From Algoriphagus iocasae (GTDB taxonomy: Bacteria; Bacteroidota; Bacteroidia; Cytophagales; Cyclobacteriaceae): a stretch of DNA of 64,000 bases. Shown one piece after another: positions 9,595-18,754 of the stretch. Position 1 is the stretch's first letter. Each line of letters begins with the position of its first letter. The notes beneath the pieces were generated by a model. That model saw only the letters and a list, made by a program, of their open reading frames with translations, ran no database searches and was not told where the DNA came from. The stretch lies in NCBI RefSeq assembly GCF_014206875.1, contig NZ_JACIJO010000001.1:1204680-1268679 (forward strand), read 5' to 3'. Made by a program: the position numbers and the translations under genes.

Positions 9595-9602
9595 TACCTT
9601 TG
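9595..9602 (+). promoter_or_regulatory. -7 promoter element for dnaG
   Basis: TACCTTTG matches the Bacteroidota -7 consensus TAnnTTTG exactly. Transcription would begin near 9608, about ten bases before the ATG at 9619, which excludes the upstream TTG at 9565 as the start codon if this promoter is the one used. Confidence 0.5.
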
Positions 9603-9618
9603 TCAGATAGTTCAATCC

Positions 9619-11559
9619 ATGGGAATCAGCAAACTCACCACAGATAAAGTAAAAGAAAGAGTAGACATCGTAGAGGTGGTGGGAGATTATGTGCCTTTGA
9701 AAAAAAAGGGACAAAACATGTGGGCCTGCTGCCCATTTCATAACGAGAAGAGTCCTTCCTTTTCAATTTCACCTGCCAAGCAAATTTATAAATGCTTCGG
9801 TTGCGGCAAAGCTGGTGATCCGATCCAATTCGTAATGGACATTGAAGGGATTGGATTTACTGAAGCCATCCGACATTTGGCGGGGAAATATGGAATAGAG
9901 GTAGAAGAGGATCAAGAAAGAACTCCTGAACAAGATCAAGCTCAAAGCGAAAGGGAAAGTTTATACATCGCATTGGGTTTTGCTCGTGATTTTTTTGTGA
10001 AGAACCTGCAAACTGAGGAAGGTAAATCCATAGGCTTGAGTTACTTCAAAGAACGTGGCTTTACGCCTGGAATTATTGAAAAGTTTGATCTCGGCTTTGC
10101 ACTTGATGGTTGGGATCATTTACTGAAAGCTGCAAAATCAGCTGGTTTTCAAGAAGAGATTTTGCTTAAAGCAGGGTTGATTCTTCAGAAGGAAGGAGAT
10201 CCAAGCAGAGTTTACGATCGATTTAGAGGTCGAGTCACTTTTACTATCCATAATATTGGCGGAAAGCCGATTGGATTTGGAGCCAGGATCTTAACTAAAG
10301 ACAAGAATCAACCTAAATACATCAATTCCCCTGAGACTGCAGTATATCATAAAAGCGATGTGCTTTATGGTATGTATCAGGCCAAAAAGGCAATTCGGGA
10401 AAAGGATAATTGCTATCTGGTAGAAGGGTATACGGATGTGGTTTCTCTGCACCTATCTGGAATCGAAAACGTGGTGGCTTCGTCAGGAACCTCATTGACT
10501 GATGGCCAGATCAAACTTATCAAGCGGTTTACGGATCAAGTTACCGTTTTGTATGATGGGGATTCGGCTGGGATAAAAGCCTCTTTGAGAGGAATTGACC
10601 TGCTGCTAGAAGGTGGCCTGAATGTTAAAGCCGTTGTTTTCCCAAATGGGGAAGACCCGGATAGCTATTCTAGAAAAGTAGGCAGTCAGGCATTTCAAGA
10701 TTATTTACAAAGCAATGCCAAGGATTTTATTGGGTTCAAAATTGGTCTTTTCAAAGATGAATTTACCAGAAATCCAATTCGAAAAGCTGAAGTAATCAGG
10801 GAAGTCATCCAAAGCATTGGCAAAATTCCAGATCCTATTATCCGATCTGTTTACGCCAAAGAAGCAGCTACTTTGCTTGAAGTAGAAGAGGATGTGATTC
10901 ATGCAGAACTCAATAAATCCTTCATCAAAAACCAAAAAAATCAGTTTAATGCCCCGCCAGAACCATATGAGGAGCAGCAGACTGGATTTGAAGAATTTCT
11001 TCCAACTGAAGAAAAATCATCTTTTGCAGAAATACTCAAAGTTCAGGAACGGGAAATGGTAAGGTTGCTGATGAATTATGGTTGGGAGAAACTTGATCAA
11101 GAAGGATTGCATTTATGTGATTATTTATTGGCAGAAACAGAAGAGTTAGAGTTTACGACTCCAGTTTACACCAAAATTCTTCTCACATATAGACAAATTT
11201 TAAGACGGGGCGAAGTCCCAACGGTGGAGTTCTTCATTCGACAAAAAGACGATGAGATGAGGCAGGAGATCATCGATTTGATTACTCCAAGGCATGAAGT
11301 TTCTACGTATTGGCATGATAAACATCAGATTTTTATCAATACGGAAACCGATAATCTTTCTTTGACAGGCTTTAAAACAATCTTAAGATTGAAGAGAAGA
11401 CTTGTTCAAAAAATGATGGAAGAGGCAAAGCAAAAAATCAAATCGGCTGAAAATGAGAAGGAAGGAGATGCTAAAATTGAAGAATTGCAACTCATATATT
11501 TTGAGCTGAAAAAAGTGCAGTTAGAAATAGATAAGGAGTTAGGAATAGTTATCGGCTAA
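9619..11559 (+). CDS. dnaG: DNA primase
   Basis: Synthesises RNA primers for replication with the DnaB helicase. The 646-residue frame from the ATG has the N-terminal CHC2 zinc finger (CPFHNEKSPSF ... CFGCGKAGD), the primase core (GRVTFTIHN, FGARIL, KYINSPET), the TOPRIM domain (LVEGYTDVVSLH with the catalytic Glu, then LYDGDSAGIKAS with the metal-binding Asp pair) and a C-terminal helicase-binding region from about residue 420. The frame continues upstream to a TTG at 9565, but a -7 element at 9595 argues for ATG 9619. Divergent from mrp. Confidence 0.95.
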   Translation: MGISKLTTDKVKERVDIVEVVGDYVPLKKKGQNMWACCPFHNEKSPSFSISPAKQIYKCFGCGKAGDPIQFVMDIEGIGFTEAIRHLAGKYGIEVEEDQERTPEQDQAQSERESLYIALGFARDFFVKNLQTEEGKSIGLSYFKERGFTPGIIEKFDLGFALDGWDHLLKAAKSAGFQEEILLKAGLILQKEGDPSRVYDRFRGRVTFTIHNIGGKPIGFGARILTKDKNQPKYINSPETAVYHKSDVLYGMYQAKKAIREKDNCYLVEGYTDVVSLHLSGIENVVASSGTSLTDGQIKLIKRFTDQVTVLYDGDSAGIKASLRGIDLLLEGGLNVKAVVFPNGEDPDSYSRKVGSQAFQDYLQSNAKDFIGFKIGLFKDEFTRNPIRKAEVIREVIQSIGKIPDPIIRSVYAKEAATLLEVEEDVIHAELNKSFIKNQKNQFNAPPEPYEEQQTGFEEFLPTEEKSSFAEILKVQEREMVRLLMNYGWEKLDQEGLHLCDYLLAETEELEFTTPVYTKILLTYRQILRRGEVPTVEFFIRQKDDEMRQEIIDLITPRHEVSTYWHDKHQIFINTETDNLSLTGFKTILRLKRRLVQKMMEEAKQKIKSAENEKEGDAKIEELQLIYFELKKVQLEIDKELGIVIG

Positions 11560-11604
11560 AACCAAACTTTCTTTGGCAGTATCCTGTTTTGTTAGGAAAG
11601 CGTG

Positions 11605-11612
11605 TAAATTTG
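11605..11612 (+). promoter_or_regulatory. -7 promoter element for ribBA
   Basis: TAAATTTG fits TAnnTTTG and would place the start of transcription near 11619, 25 bases before the GTG start codon. That leaves no room for an FMN riboswitch, and none is seen. Confidence 0.45.
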
Positions 11613-11643
11613 CTTTTCAGGAAAGAATTCAAACCCAAGACAA

Positions 11644-12855
11644 GTGGAAAATTACCAATTAGATCCTATTGAGGACGCCATTGAGGCAATAAAAAATGGT
11701 GAAGTAATCATCGTGGTGGATGATGAGGATCGTGAAAATGAGGGGGACTTTGTTTGTGCTGCAGAAAAAATCACTCCAGAAATCGTCAATTTCATGGCCA
11801 CCCATGGTAGAGGTTTAATTTGTGCTCCTTTAATAGAAGATCGATGTGAGGCGCTTGGATTGGATATGATGGTTGGTCAGAATACTGCCGCATTTGAAAC
11901 TCCATTCACAGTCTCTGTAGATTTGATTGGCCATGGCTGTACCACAGGAATCTCTGCATCGGATAGAGCCAAAACGATTCAGGCATTGGTAGATGATTCT
12001 ATTGATCCTAGTGAGCTAGGAAAACCTGGACATATTTTTCCTTTGAAAGCCAAAAGAGGTGGAGTTTTAAGAAGAGCAGGTCATACAGAAGCAGCAATTG
12101 ATTTTGCGAGATTGGCGGGATTTTCTCCGGCAGGAGTTTTGGTAGAAATAATGAACGAAGATGGGACCATGGCCCGTTTGGGTGATTTGGTTCATGTAGC
12201 AAAGAAATTCAATCTTAAATTAGTTTCTATCAAGGATTTGATCGCCTATAGACTTAAAAAGGAGTCCTTAATCAAAAGAGAGATCGGTGTAGAAATGCCA
12301 ACAGAATTCGGGAATTTTGACCTGATTGCTTTTAAACAAACGAATACCGAGGAGATTCATATGGCTCTGATCAAAGGAACATGGGAACCAAATGAACCGG
12401 TATTAGTAAGAGTTCACTCTTCCTGTGTGACAGGCGATATTTTCGGATCATGTAGATGTGATTGCGGCCCTCAGCTTCATGCAGCTATGGATATGGTTGA
12501 AAGAGAAGGAAAAGGAGTGGTCCTTTATATGAATCAGGAAGGTAGAGGAATTGGATTGATCAATAAGCTAAAAGCATACAAGCTTCAAGAGCAAGGAATG
12601 GATACTGTTCAGGCAAACTTAGCGTTAGGTTTACCGATGGATAGTAGAGATTATGGAGTTGGAGCTCAAATTTTGAGAGATTTAGGGATCAGTAAGATTA
12701 AATTAATATCGAATAATCCTCAAAAAAGAGTTGGTCTTATTGGTTATGGCTTAGAGATCGTTGAGCAAGTTGGGATTGAGATAAAGCCAAATCCTCACAA
12801 TGAGCGATATCTGCAAACCAAAAGAGATAAAATGGGACACAATATTTTGAAATAA
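11644..12855 (+). CDS. ribBA: Bifunctional DHBP synthase / GTP cyclohydrolase II
   Basis: Makes both riboflavin precursors: 3,4-dihydroxy-2-butanone 4-phosphate from ribulose 5-phosphate and the pyrimidine from GTP. The N-terminal RibB half (about residues 1-200) has the acidic metal-binding loop [10 protein letters not shown] and [13 protein letters not shown]; the C-terminal RibA half has the zinc site [17 protein letters not shown] and NQEGRGIGL. The length (403) is normal for the fusion. The start codon is GTG. No other riboflavin gene is nearby. Confidence 0.95.
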   Translation: MENYQLDPIEDAIEAIKNGEVIIVVDDEDRENEGDFVCAAEKITPEIVNFMATHGRGLICAPLIEDRCEALGLDMMVGQNTAAFETPFTVSVDLIGHGCTTGISASDRAKTIQALVDDSIDPSELGKPGHIFPLKAKRGGVLRRAGHTEAAIDFARLAGFSPAGVLVEIMNEDGTMARLGDLVHVAKKFNLKLVSIKDLIAYRLKKESLIKREIGVEMPTEFGNFDLIAFKQTNTEEIHMALIKGTWEPNEPVLVRVHSSCVTGDIFGSCRCDCGPQLHAAMDMVEREGKGVVLYMNQEGRGIGLINKLKAYKLQEQGMDTVQANLALGLPMDSRDYGVGAQILRDLGISKIKLISNNPQKRVGLIGYGLEIVEQVGIEIKPNPHNERYLQTKRDKMGHNILK

Positions 12856-12938
12856 AATGTTGTTAAATTAAGTCTTGAAAAATAAGATTTCTTAACCCAG
12901 ACCTTGGGTAAATCGTAGAATCAGGCATGACAGATACC

Positions 12939-13577
12939 ATGAAAAAAGCAATATTCACCCTAAGCTTGATTTTCTTTGGCCTTGTTACAGTCATGGCTCA
13001 AGAGCAATTTCCATCTCAGATTTGGCATAAAGGAAATATTTATAGTACTGATGGGCAAACCTATGGTGGCTTAATCAAGTATGACCTTGATAATAATTTA
13101 GTCCAGCTCAAAAGTGAAAGTATTATCACTTTCACCGCTTCAAATGTTTCCAATTTTGAGATTTATGACGAAATCTATGGAGGCGTCAGAAACTTCTACA
13201 GTCTTCCATATAGTCTCAACGGTGATTATGAAACTCCTATATTTTTTGAGGTTTTGACCCAAGGAGATAACATTGCATTGCTATGCAGGGAATATATCGC
13301 CACAGACTCCAGAAGCATGGGGGGCTATGGAGCGATGGGTATGAATCCATTTTGGGGGCCTCAAACTATGATGGGTTATCGATTGGCTTTTAATTATTAC
13401 TTTTTCAAAGATGGCAAAATTCAGAAATACAGCCTGAAGAAAAAAGATTTGTACGATTACCTCACTGGACATGACCAAGAAATCGATCTGTTTATGAGAA
13501 AAAACAGGCTGGAGCATGACAAGCGTGGAGATCTTTTACGAATCACTGCCTATTACAACGAATTGAATAAAAACTAA
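12939..13577 (+). CDS. Exported protein of unknown function
   Basis: A 212-residue protein with a signal peptide (MKKAIFTLSL ... VTVMAQ) and no domain I recognise. The mature part opens with a YSTDGQTYGGLIKYDLDNNLVQL stretch, split here as a predicted beta-rich region, then becomes charged and helical at the end (YDYLTGHDQEIDLFMRKN). An alternative ATG lies four codons upstream at 12927. Its stop codon overlaps the surE start by one base (TAATG), so the two are translationally coupled, though that says little about function. Confidence 0.7.
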   Translation: MKKAIFTLSLIFFGLVTVMAQEQFPSQIWHKGNIYSTDGQTYGGLIKYDLDNNLVQLKSESIITFTASNVSNFEIYDEIYGGVRNFYSLPYSLNGDYETPIFFEVLTQGDNIALLCREYIATDSRSMGGYGAMGMNPFWGPQTMMGYRLAFNYYFFKDGKIQKYSLKKKDLYDYLTGHDQEIDLFMRKNRLEHDKRGDLLRITAYYNELNKN

Positions 13578-14356
13578 TGTCCAAACCATTAATTCTCGTC
13601 TCTAATGATGACGGAATCACTTCGAAAGGAATAAGAATTCTTGTTTCTGCCATGAAGAAATTGGGAGAAGTGGTAGTAGTAGCTCCAGATAGTCCGCAGT
13701 CCGGAATGGGACATGCCATAACAATAGGAGAGACATTAAGACTTTCTTCAGAAGATATTTTTGAGGATGTGCAAGCTTACAAATCCAGCGGAACACCAGC
13801 TGACTGTGTGAAGCTTGCCAAACATCATGTGTTAAAAGGTAGAACTCCGGATCTCGTTGTGAGTGGAATCAATCATGGTTCTAATACTTCAATTTCGGTT
13901 CTATATTCCGGGACCATGTCGGCAGCTATAGAAGGGGCTTTGGAAGGTTTGCCTTCTATTGGTTTTTCTTTGTGTGATTATTCTTCTAATGCAGACTTTT
14001 CTCATGTAGAGGAGTGGGTTGAGAAAATAGCACTTCAAGTTTTGAAAAATGGCATTGCCAAAGGAATCGCATTAAATGTGAATTTTCCTCCAAAGAGAAA
14101 TGAGGATATCAAAGGAATAAAAATCTGCCGACAAGCAGAAGCCAAATGGCAGGAAGAGTTTGATGAACGACTTGATCCAAACGGAAGAAATTATTTCTGG
14201 ATGGCAGGTAATTTTGTCAATTTTGATAAAGGAGAAGACAATGATGAATGGGCAATTGCCAATAATTATATTTCGATTGTTCCTTGCCAATATGATCTGA
14301 CAGCGCATCACGCCATCAGTCAAATAAACAAGGATTGGGACTGGGATAACCTTTAA
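13577..14356 (+). CDS. surE: 5'/3'-nucleotidase SurE
   Basis: Hydrolyses nucleoside 5'- and 3'-monophosphates and short polyphosphate. The 259-residue protein has the metal-binding SNDDG at residues 9-13, PDSPQSGMGHAIT, SSGTPADCV and the conserved VSGINHGSN near residue 95, in the family order. It begins on the last base of the upstream exported-protein gene. No strong terminator follows; the next 155 bases up to the kinase gene are AT-rich. Confidence 0.93.
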   Translation: MSKPLILVSNDDGITSKGIRILVSAMKKLGEVVVVAPDSPQSGMGHAITIGETLRLSSEDIFEDVQAYKSSGTPADCVKLAKHHVLKGRTPDLVVSGINHGSNTSISVLYSGTMSAAIEGALEGLPSIGFSLCDYSSNADFSHVEEWVEKIALQVLKNGIAKGIALNVNFPPKRNEDIKGIKICRQAEAKWQEEFDERLDPNGRNYFWMAGNFVNFDKGEDNDEWAIANNYISIVPCQYDLTAHHAISQINKDWDWDNL

Positions 14357-14511
14357 AGAAAAAGTATTTAGATCTTTCTTTTTTTGGAAAATCCAAGTTT
14401 TGCTTTTTTTCGTACGTGAGGATGATAGAAAATTCTGTGTAATGAATTGATTTTGATTTAATTATCAAGAATAAAATATTTTGTCGATAATTGGAGTAGA
14501 AAATTTTTAGA

Positions 14512-16500
14512 GTGAAAAGACTGATTACCAAATTATTTCTTCTACTATTTATTTACTCATGGTCTCATGAAGTAGAATCGCAGTCTATTGACAATTTAGA
14601 TAGTCTCAAGACAGCGCTTAACAGTGCAGAAGGTGGAGAAAGAATACGAATTCTGAATCTTTTGGCTAGCAATCTCAGAGAATCTGAGCAAGAACTTGCC
14701 CTGAACTATGCTCTGGAAGCAGAGATGTTGTCAAGGGCTGCTAGTGATGCTTCAGGAGAAAGTCTTGCCAAAGAAAATATTGGTTGGATTTATTACAGGA
14801 GGGGAAGATGGCAAAGAGCTTTTGACTATTCAAAGGAAGCTTATGAACTGGCATTAGCAGCCAATAATATGAATGTTGCAGCTAGGCTTTTGAATAGTAT
14901 GGGTGCTTTGTATTACGAGCAAAACGATTTTGACAAAGCGATTGAGCAGTTTAAAAAAGGCTACTTGCTGAGTAAAGAACAGGGTGATTTATACACCCAG
15001 ATCAGAAGCTTAAATAATGTAGCTTTTAATTTTAGTGCGAAGGGAGAATATGATTCTGCCCTATATTATGCGAGATATTCGATCCTGATAAATCAAAAAG
15101 CAGGCTCACCTTATTTAACGGCTTTCGCAAACCGCGTGATTGGCGATATATATTTCAATAGGGGAGAATATGATAGTGCAGCTCAAATTTTTGAAGGCTC
15201 TTTAGAAGATTCTAGGATCCAGAATGTAAAAACCACAGAGGCGAGTGTGACACATCGTCTTGGAGCAACTTATCTTAAACTTGGGAGACTTGAGGATGCA
15301 AAAAACATCCTACTTGAAGGAATTGAAGTGTCAAAGAGTAATAAATTTTTGGATGAACTAGCAAAGAATTATAAATACCTAGCAGAAGTATATGAAGCAA
15401 AAGGGAATATTCTAAAAGCTTATGAAAATCAAAAGACCTACTTGATTTTAAATGATTCATTGGTCAATAAAGGAAATAGAGATAGAATTGCTTTGATGCA
15501 GGGGATGTTTCAGGATAATCTGGATCAATCTGAGTTGAATCTTTTAAGAGCACAAAATGAAAACCAAGCACAAAGAATTCAATTAAATCGAAGGAATAAC
15601 CTGATTGTTGGAATCGCAGTCTTTCTTATTGTAGGATTGGCGATTTGGCTTTACACATTGAACAGGAATATCAATAAGTACAATAAAGATTTATTGAAGC
15701 AAAAAGAGAAGATCAAAAAGCAGAATAATGACCTTGAGGCAAAGTCACTTCAGCTGGAGAAAATTAATGAAACGAAGAATAAGTTATTTTCTATTCTTGG
15801 GCATGATCTGAAAGGTCCTGTAGGGCAGGTTAAGTCTGTTGTGGATCTATTGATGAGAGGAGCTTTGACTAAAGATGAATTTGACCAACTGTTGATTTCT
15901 TTAAATAAGGATATTGATACCGTCCATTTTACCTTGAACAATACCTTGAAATGGTCCATGTCCCAAATGGAAGGATTTAAACTGAAAAGGTCTTGTTTTA
16001 ATCTTACAGAAATCGTGAATTCCACCATTTCATTGATAGATCCACAGGTGAAAGGGAAAAATCTGACTATCAACAATAAAATGGATAATGATGCGTCGGT
16101 CTTTGCTGATATGGATTTAATAGAAGTAGTAGTGAGGAATATTTTAAATAATGCGGTCAAGTTTTCTAAAATGAATGACAGCATTGAGATCACATCCACC
16201 AGTGAGGAAAATATGATGAAGTGGTGTGTCAATGATCATGGTGTCGGCATGTCAAAATCTCAGATCAAACATATCCTAGGGAAAGATTACGCTATTACAG
16301 ATTCCCAAAAAGGAACCAATGAAGAAAAAGGTTCAGGCTTGGGATTACAGCTTTGCAAAGAGTTTATCCGAATGAGTGGAGGAGATATTTTTATTCAAAG
16401 TACAGAAGGGACCGGAACCAAGATTTGTGTGACAATTCCAAAAATGGATTTAGTCCACGAAGCTAACTCTGTCGGAAGGAAGGAAATCGCTCAGTCTTAA
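14512..16500 (+). CDS. TPR-containing sensor histidine kinase
   Basis: A 662-residue hybrid of sensing and kinase parts. A signal peptide is followed by about six TPR repeats (residues 40-330, e.g. GWIYYRRGRWQRAFDYSKEA), one transmembrane helix at about 364-384, a coiled coil, a HisKA dimerisation region with the phospho-acceptor His in FSILGHDLKGP, and an HATPase domain with N box NILNNAVKFS, G1 DHGVGMS and G2 KGSGLGL. The TPRs should lie in the periplasm. The start codon is GTG. No response regulator is adjacent. Its last 51 bases overlap the convergent gene at 16450-17322. Confidence 0.9.
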   Translation: MKRLITKLFLLLFIYSWSHEVESQSIDNLDSLKTALNSAEGGERIRILNLLASNLRESEQELALNYALEAEMLSRAASDASGESLAKENIGWIYYRRGRWQRAFDYSKEAYELALAANNMNVAARLLNSMGALYYEQNDFDKAIEQFKKGYLLSKEQGDLYTQIRSLNNVAFNFSAKGEYDSALYYARYSILINQKAGSPYLTAFANRVIGDIYFNRGEYDSAAQIFEGSLEDSRIQNVKTTEASVTHRLGATYLKLGRLEDAKNILLEGIEVSKSNKFLDELAKNYKYLAEVYEAKGNILKAYENQKTYLILNDSLVNKGNRDRIALMQGMFQDNLDQSELNLLRAQNENQAQRIQLNRRNNLIVGIAVFLIVGLAIWLYTLNRNINKYNKDLLKQKEKIKKQNNDLEAKSLQLEKINETKNKLFSILGHDLKGPVGQVKSVVDLLMRGALTKDEFDQLLISLNKDIDTVHFTLNNTLKWSMSQMEGFKLKRSCFNLTEIVNSTISLIDPQVKGKNLTINNKMDNDASVFADMDLIEVVVRNILNNAVKFSKMNDSIEITSTSEENMMKWCVNDHGVGMSKSQIKHILGKDYAITDSQKGTNEEKGSGLGLQLCKEFIRMSGGDIFIQSTEGTGTKICVTIPKMDLVHEANSVGRKEIAQS

Positions 16501-17322
16501 TTCATTTTTTAATATTCCCAATTCGATCATTTCAGCCATCGCTTTTTTTAGCTGAGAAATAGAAATTTCATTTGAAATAGCCCAAGTAGTCTGCTTTAAC
16601 CATTGCACCACATCTTCTAATTTCAAATCGTAAATTTCAGCGATTTCTTGAGCTGTGGTTTTTGAGTTTTTAAGCTTTTCTGATTCCTTATAAATTAGGT
16701 CTCTTAGTTGAAATAGCTTCTCTCCAAAGGCAGATGAAGCCTTATCAGTGGCAACAATCACAAAGCAAGGCCAAGGACTAGGAACTTCTCCAATTCGTTT
16801 AATCTCAGCTGAATCCACCCAAGGTTTGGTAGTGTACTTTTCCCATAAAAATAAATCAGGTGAATCTGGATTCATAGCTTCCAAAGCTCCAGGTAGATTT
16901 CCAATAACCTTAAATTCTAGATCTTCTTTACTCCAATTTTCTCTTTTGGCGAGAACATAAGACATCAATTGCGAACCTGATCCCATTCTGCTGATCAAAA
17001 AGGTTGGCGATTTGATTTCATCAAGTTTTGAAACTTCACATTTTCCATCAATATGAATTCCCCAGATCAAAGGAGAAACCACATGGTATCCAAGAATTTT
17101 TGATGGGTTTCCATTTTCAAAATCCTGAAGAAAACTTTCCGTCAATACAATTGCTATATCAGTTTCATCATTACGAAGAGCCTTATTCATTTGGCCCGAG
17201 CCTCTTGATTCATCTACCCATTCCAGTCGAATTCCATCTTCTAAAAAAGGTTGGGAAGCGACCACTTTTTTCCATGGTAAATTGAAATGTTCGGGCACAC
17301 CTGTAATTCGAAGAGTCTTCAT
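16450..17322 (-). CDS. Periplasmic-binding-like (type 2) protein, Ca3427-like
   Basis: A 290-residue protein without signal peptide. The pattern MKTLRITGVPEHFNLPW, SRMGSGSQLMSYVLA and DLFLWEKYTTKPW looks like a type 2 periplasmic-binding fold of the ABC-substrate/NMT1 class, close to the cytoplasmic Ca3427 group known from a fungal structure; that assignment is from memory of the family. From about residue 215 a helical extension follows. No transporter genes are adjacent. A sensor or enzyme role in the cytoplasm is possible. The 3' end overlaps the histidine kinase gene by 51 bp tail to tail. Confidence 0.65.
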   Translation of the reverse strand: MKTLRITGVPEHFNLPWKKVVASQPFLEDGIRLEWVDESRGSGQMNKALRNDETDIAIVLTESFLQDFENGNPSKILGYHVVSPLIWGIHIDGKCEVSKLDEIKSPTFLISRMGSGSQLMSYVLAKRENWSKEDLEFKVIGNLPGALEAMNPDSPDLFLWEKYTTKPWVDSAEIKRIGEVPSPWPCFVIVATDKASSAFGEKLFQLRDLIYKESEKLKNSKTTAQEIAEIYDLKLEDVVQWLKQTTWAISNEISISQLKKAMAEMIELGILKNELRLSDFLPSDRVSFVD

Positions 17323-17400
17323 TTTTTTGCAATCTTATGAAATGGTAAAAGTAAAAAAGCAGTTCTTTTTTTTACTTCAGCTCATCAAAAAATTAAGATT

Positions 17401-18720
17401 TTAATCGTGAGTAGCTCTTTTATCCTGAATCAATAAATTACTGAATGCTGCTAATATCAATAGTAAGCCTGCCAATAACATAGTGTTAATTACGGCTTCC
17501 CCAAAAATCAATTTGTATAGGAAATTTACCCCACCAAGTGCAGCTATGATTTGAGGCATGACAATAAACATGTTGAAAATCCCCATGAATACACCCATCT
17601 TTTTGGGCTCAACAGAGCTGGAAAGCATGGCATACGGCATGGAAAGAATACTTGCCCATGAAATTCCCACTAGCATAAAACTCAAATGGAGCATCCACGG
17701 AGCAGTGACAAAATAAATGGATATGAATCCACATGCACCTGCCAATAAACTTACTAAATGCAGTAGCCTTCTGTTGATTTTGAATTTGCTTGTTACAAAT
17801 GCCAATGCGAGAGCATAAAACATGGAAACTAATCCATAGGTGCCCAAATAATTCCCAACACTGTCTGCTGCATCATTATATGCTTCTGAACTTGTATCAG
17901 TGACCCCGAATACATGTTCTGTAATGGCTGGAGTGGCAAAGCTCCACATGGTGAAAAAAGCAAACCAGGAGAAAAATTGAACCAACCCGAGTTGTTTCAT
18001 GACTTTTGGCATGCCTGAAATGTTTTTGAAAATCTCCTGAACTCCAGATAAGAACCCTTTCTTTTTTTCGGCTTCAAACTTTTCAAGATCCTCAGGAGGG
18101 TATTCGTCGGTGGTTAAAATCGTATAGAGTATTGACGTGAATAATACCAATGCACCTACCGCAAAAGCATATTTTACAGAATCCGGTACGACACCTGGAG
18201 CTGCTGTGTTGGGTACACCAAGCTTGGTCATAAACCAAGGAAGATTAGATGCAATCCAAGTGCCTATCCCAATGATTAATGTTTGGACAACAAAACCATA
18301 TGATCTCTGAGAATCAGGTAGCTTATCAGCTACCAGTGCACGGAATGGTTCCATGCTGATATTGATCGAAGCGTCTAGGATCCAAAGTGCTCCAGCAGCC
18401 ATCCACAATGTAGAAGAGTAGGGGGCAAAAAAAAGTGCTATCGTACTGAAAACTGCTCCAATGAAAAAGAATGGCTTTCTTCTTCCAAATTTCGGGGACC
18501 AAGTTTGGTCACTTAAATATCCTATTATTGGTTGGACTAAAAGTCCTGTCAAAGGAGCTGCAATCCAAAGAAAGGGAATAGCATCTTTATCTGCTCCTAA
18601 TGTTTGGAAAATCCGTGACATGAATCCACCCTGAAGAGCAAATCCAAATTGAATTCCCAGGAATCCAAAGCTCATGTTCCAGATTTGCCAGAAACTTAGT
18701 TCTTTTTTTATTGCGGTCAT
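17401..18720 (-). CDS. MFS sugar permease, SLC45 / maltose-type
   Basis: A 439-residue, 12-helix transporter. GYLSDQTWSPKFGRRKPF between helices 2 and 3 is the MFS signature in the form seen in GPH/SLC45-type sucrose and maltose permeases. It lies 34 bp downstream of the GH31 alpha-glucosidase on the same strand, so it likely imports maltose or maltodextrins across the inner membrane for that enzyme, or exports none. Probably controlled by the LacI-type operator upstream of the glucosidase gene. Confidence 0.85.
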   Translation of the reverse strand: MTAIKKELSFWQIWNMSFGFLGIQFGFALQGGFMSRIFQTLGADKDAIPFLWIAAPLTGLLVQPIIGYLSDQTWSPKFGRRKPFFFIGAVFSTIALFFAPYSSTLWMAAGALWILDASINISMEPFRALVADKLPDSQRSYGFVVQTLIIGIGTWIASNLPWFMTKLGVPNTAAPGVVPDSVKYAFAVGALVLFTSILYTILTTDEYPPEDLEKFEAEKKKGFLSGVQEIFKNISGMPKVMKQLGLVQFFSWFAFFTMWSFATPAITEHVFGVTDTSSEAYNDAADSVGNYLGTYGLVSMFYALALAFVTSKFKINRRLLHLVSLLAGACGFISIYFVTAPWMLHLSFMLVGISWASILSMPYAMLSSSVEPKKMGVFMGIFNMFIVMPQIIAALGGVNFLYKLIFGEAVINTMLLAGLLLILAAFSNLLIQDKRATHD

Positions 18721-18754
18721 TTTGGGTGAATTGGGTAAAGATGGGAATGATAAA

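Noticed and set aside
14357..14511. Intrinsic terminator after surE
   Set aside because: The AAAGA/TCTTT pairing before a T run is too weak and A/T-only to call.
15750..16232. 160-residue antisense frame inside the histidine kinase gene
   Set aside because: The kinase frame has clear domains; the antisense product is unrecognisable and its layout follows from codon use of the sense gene.
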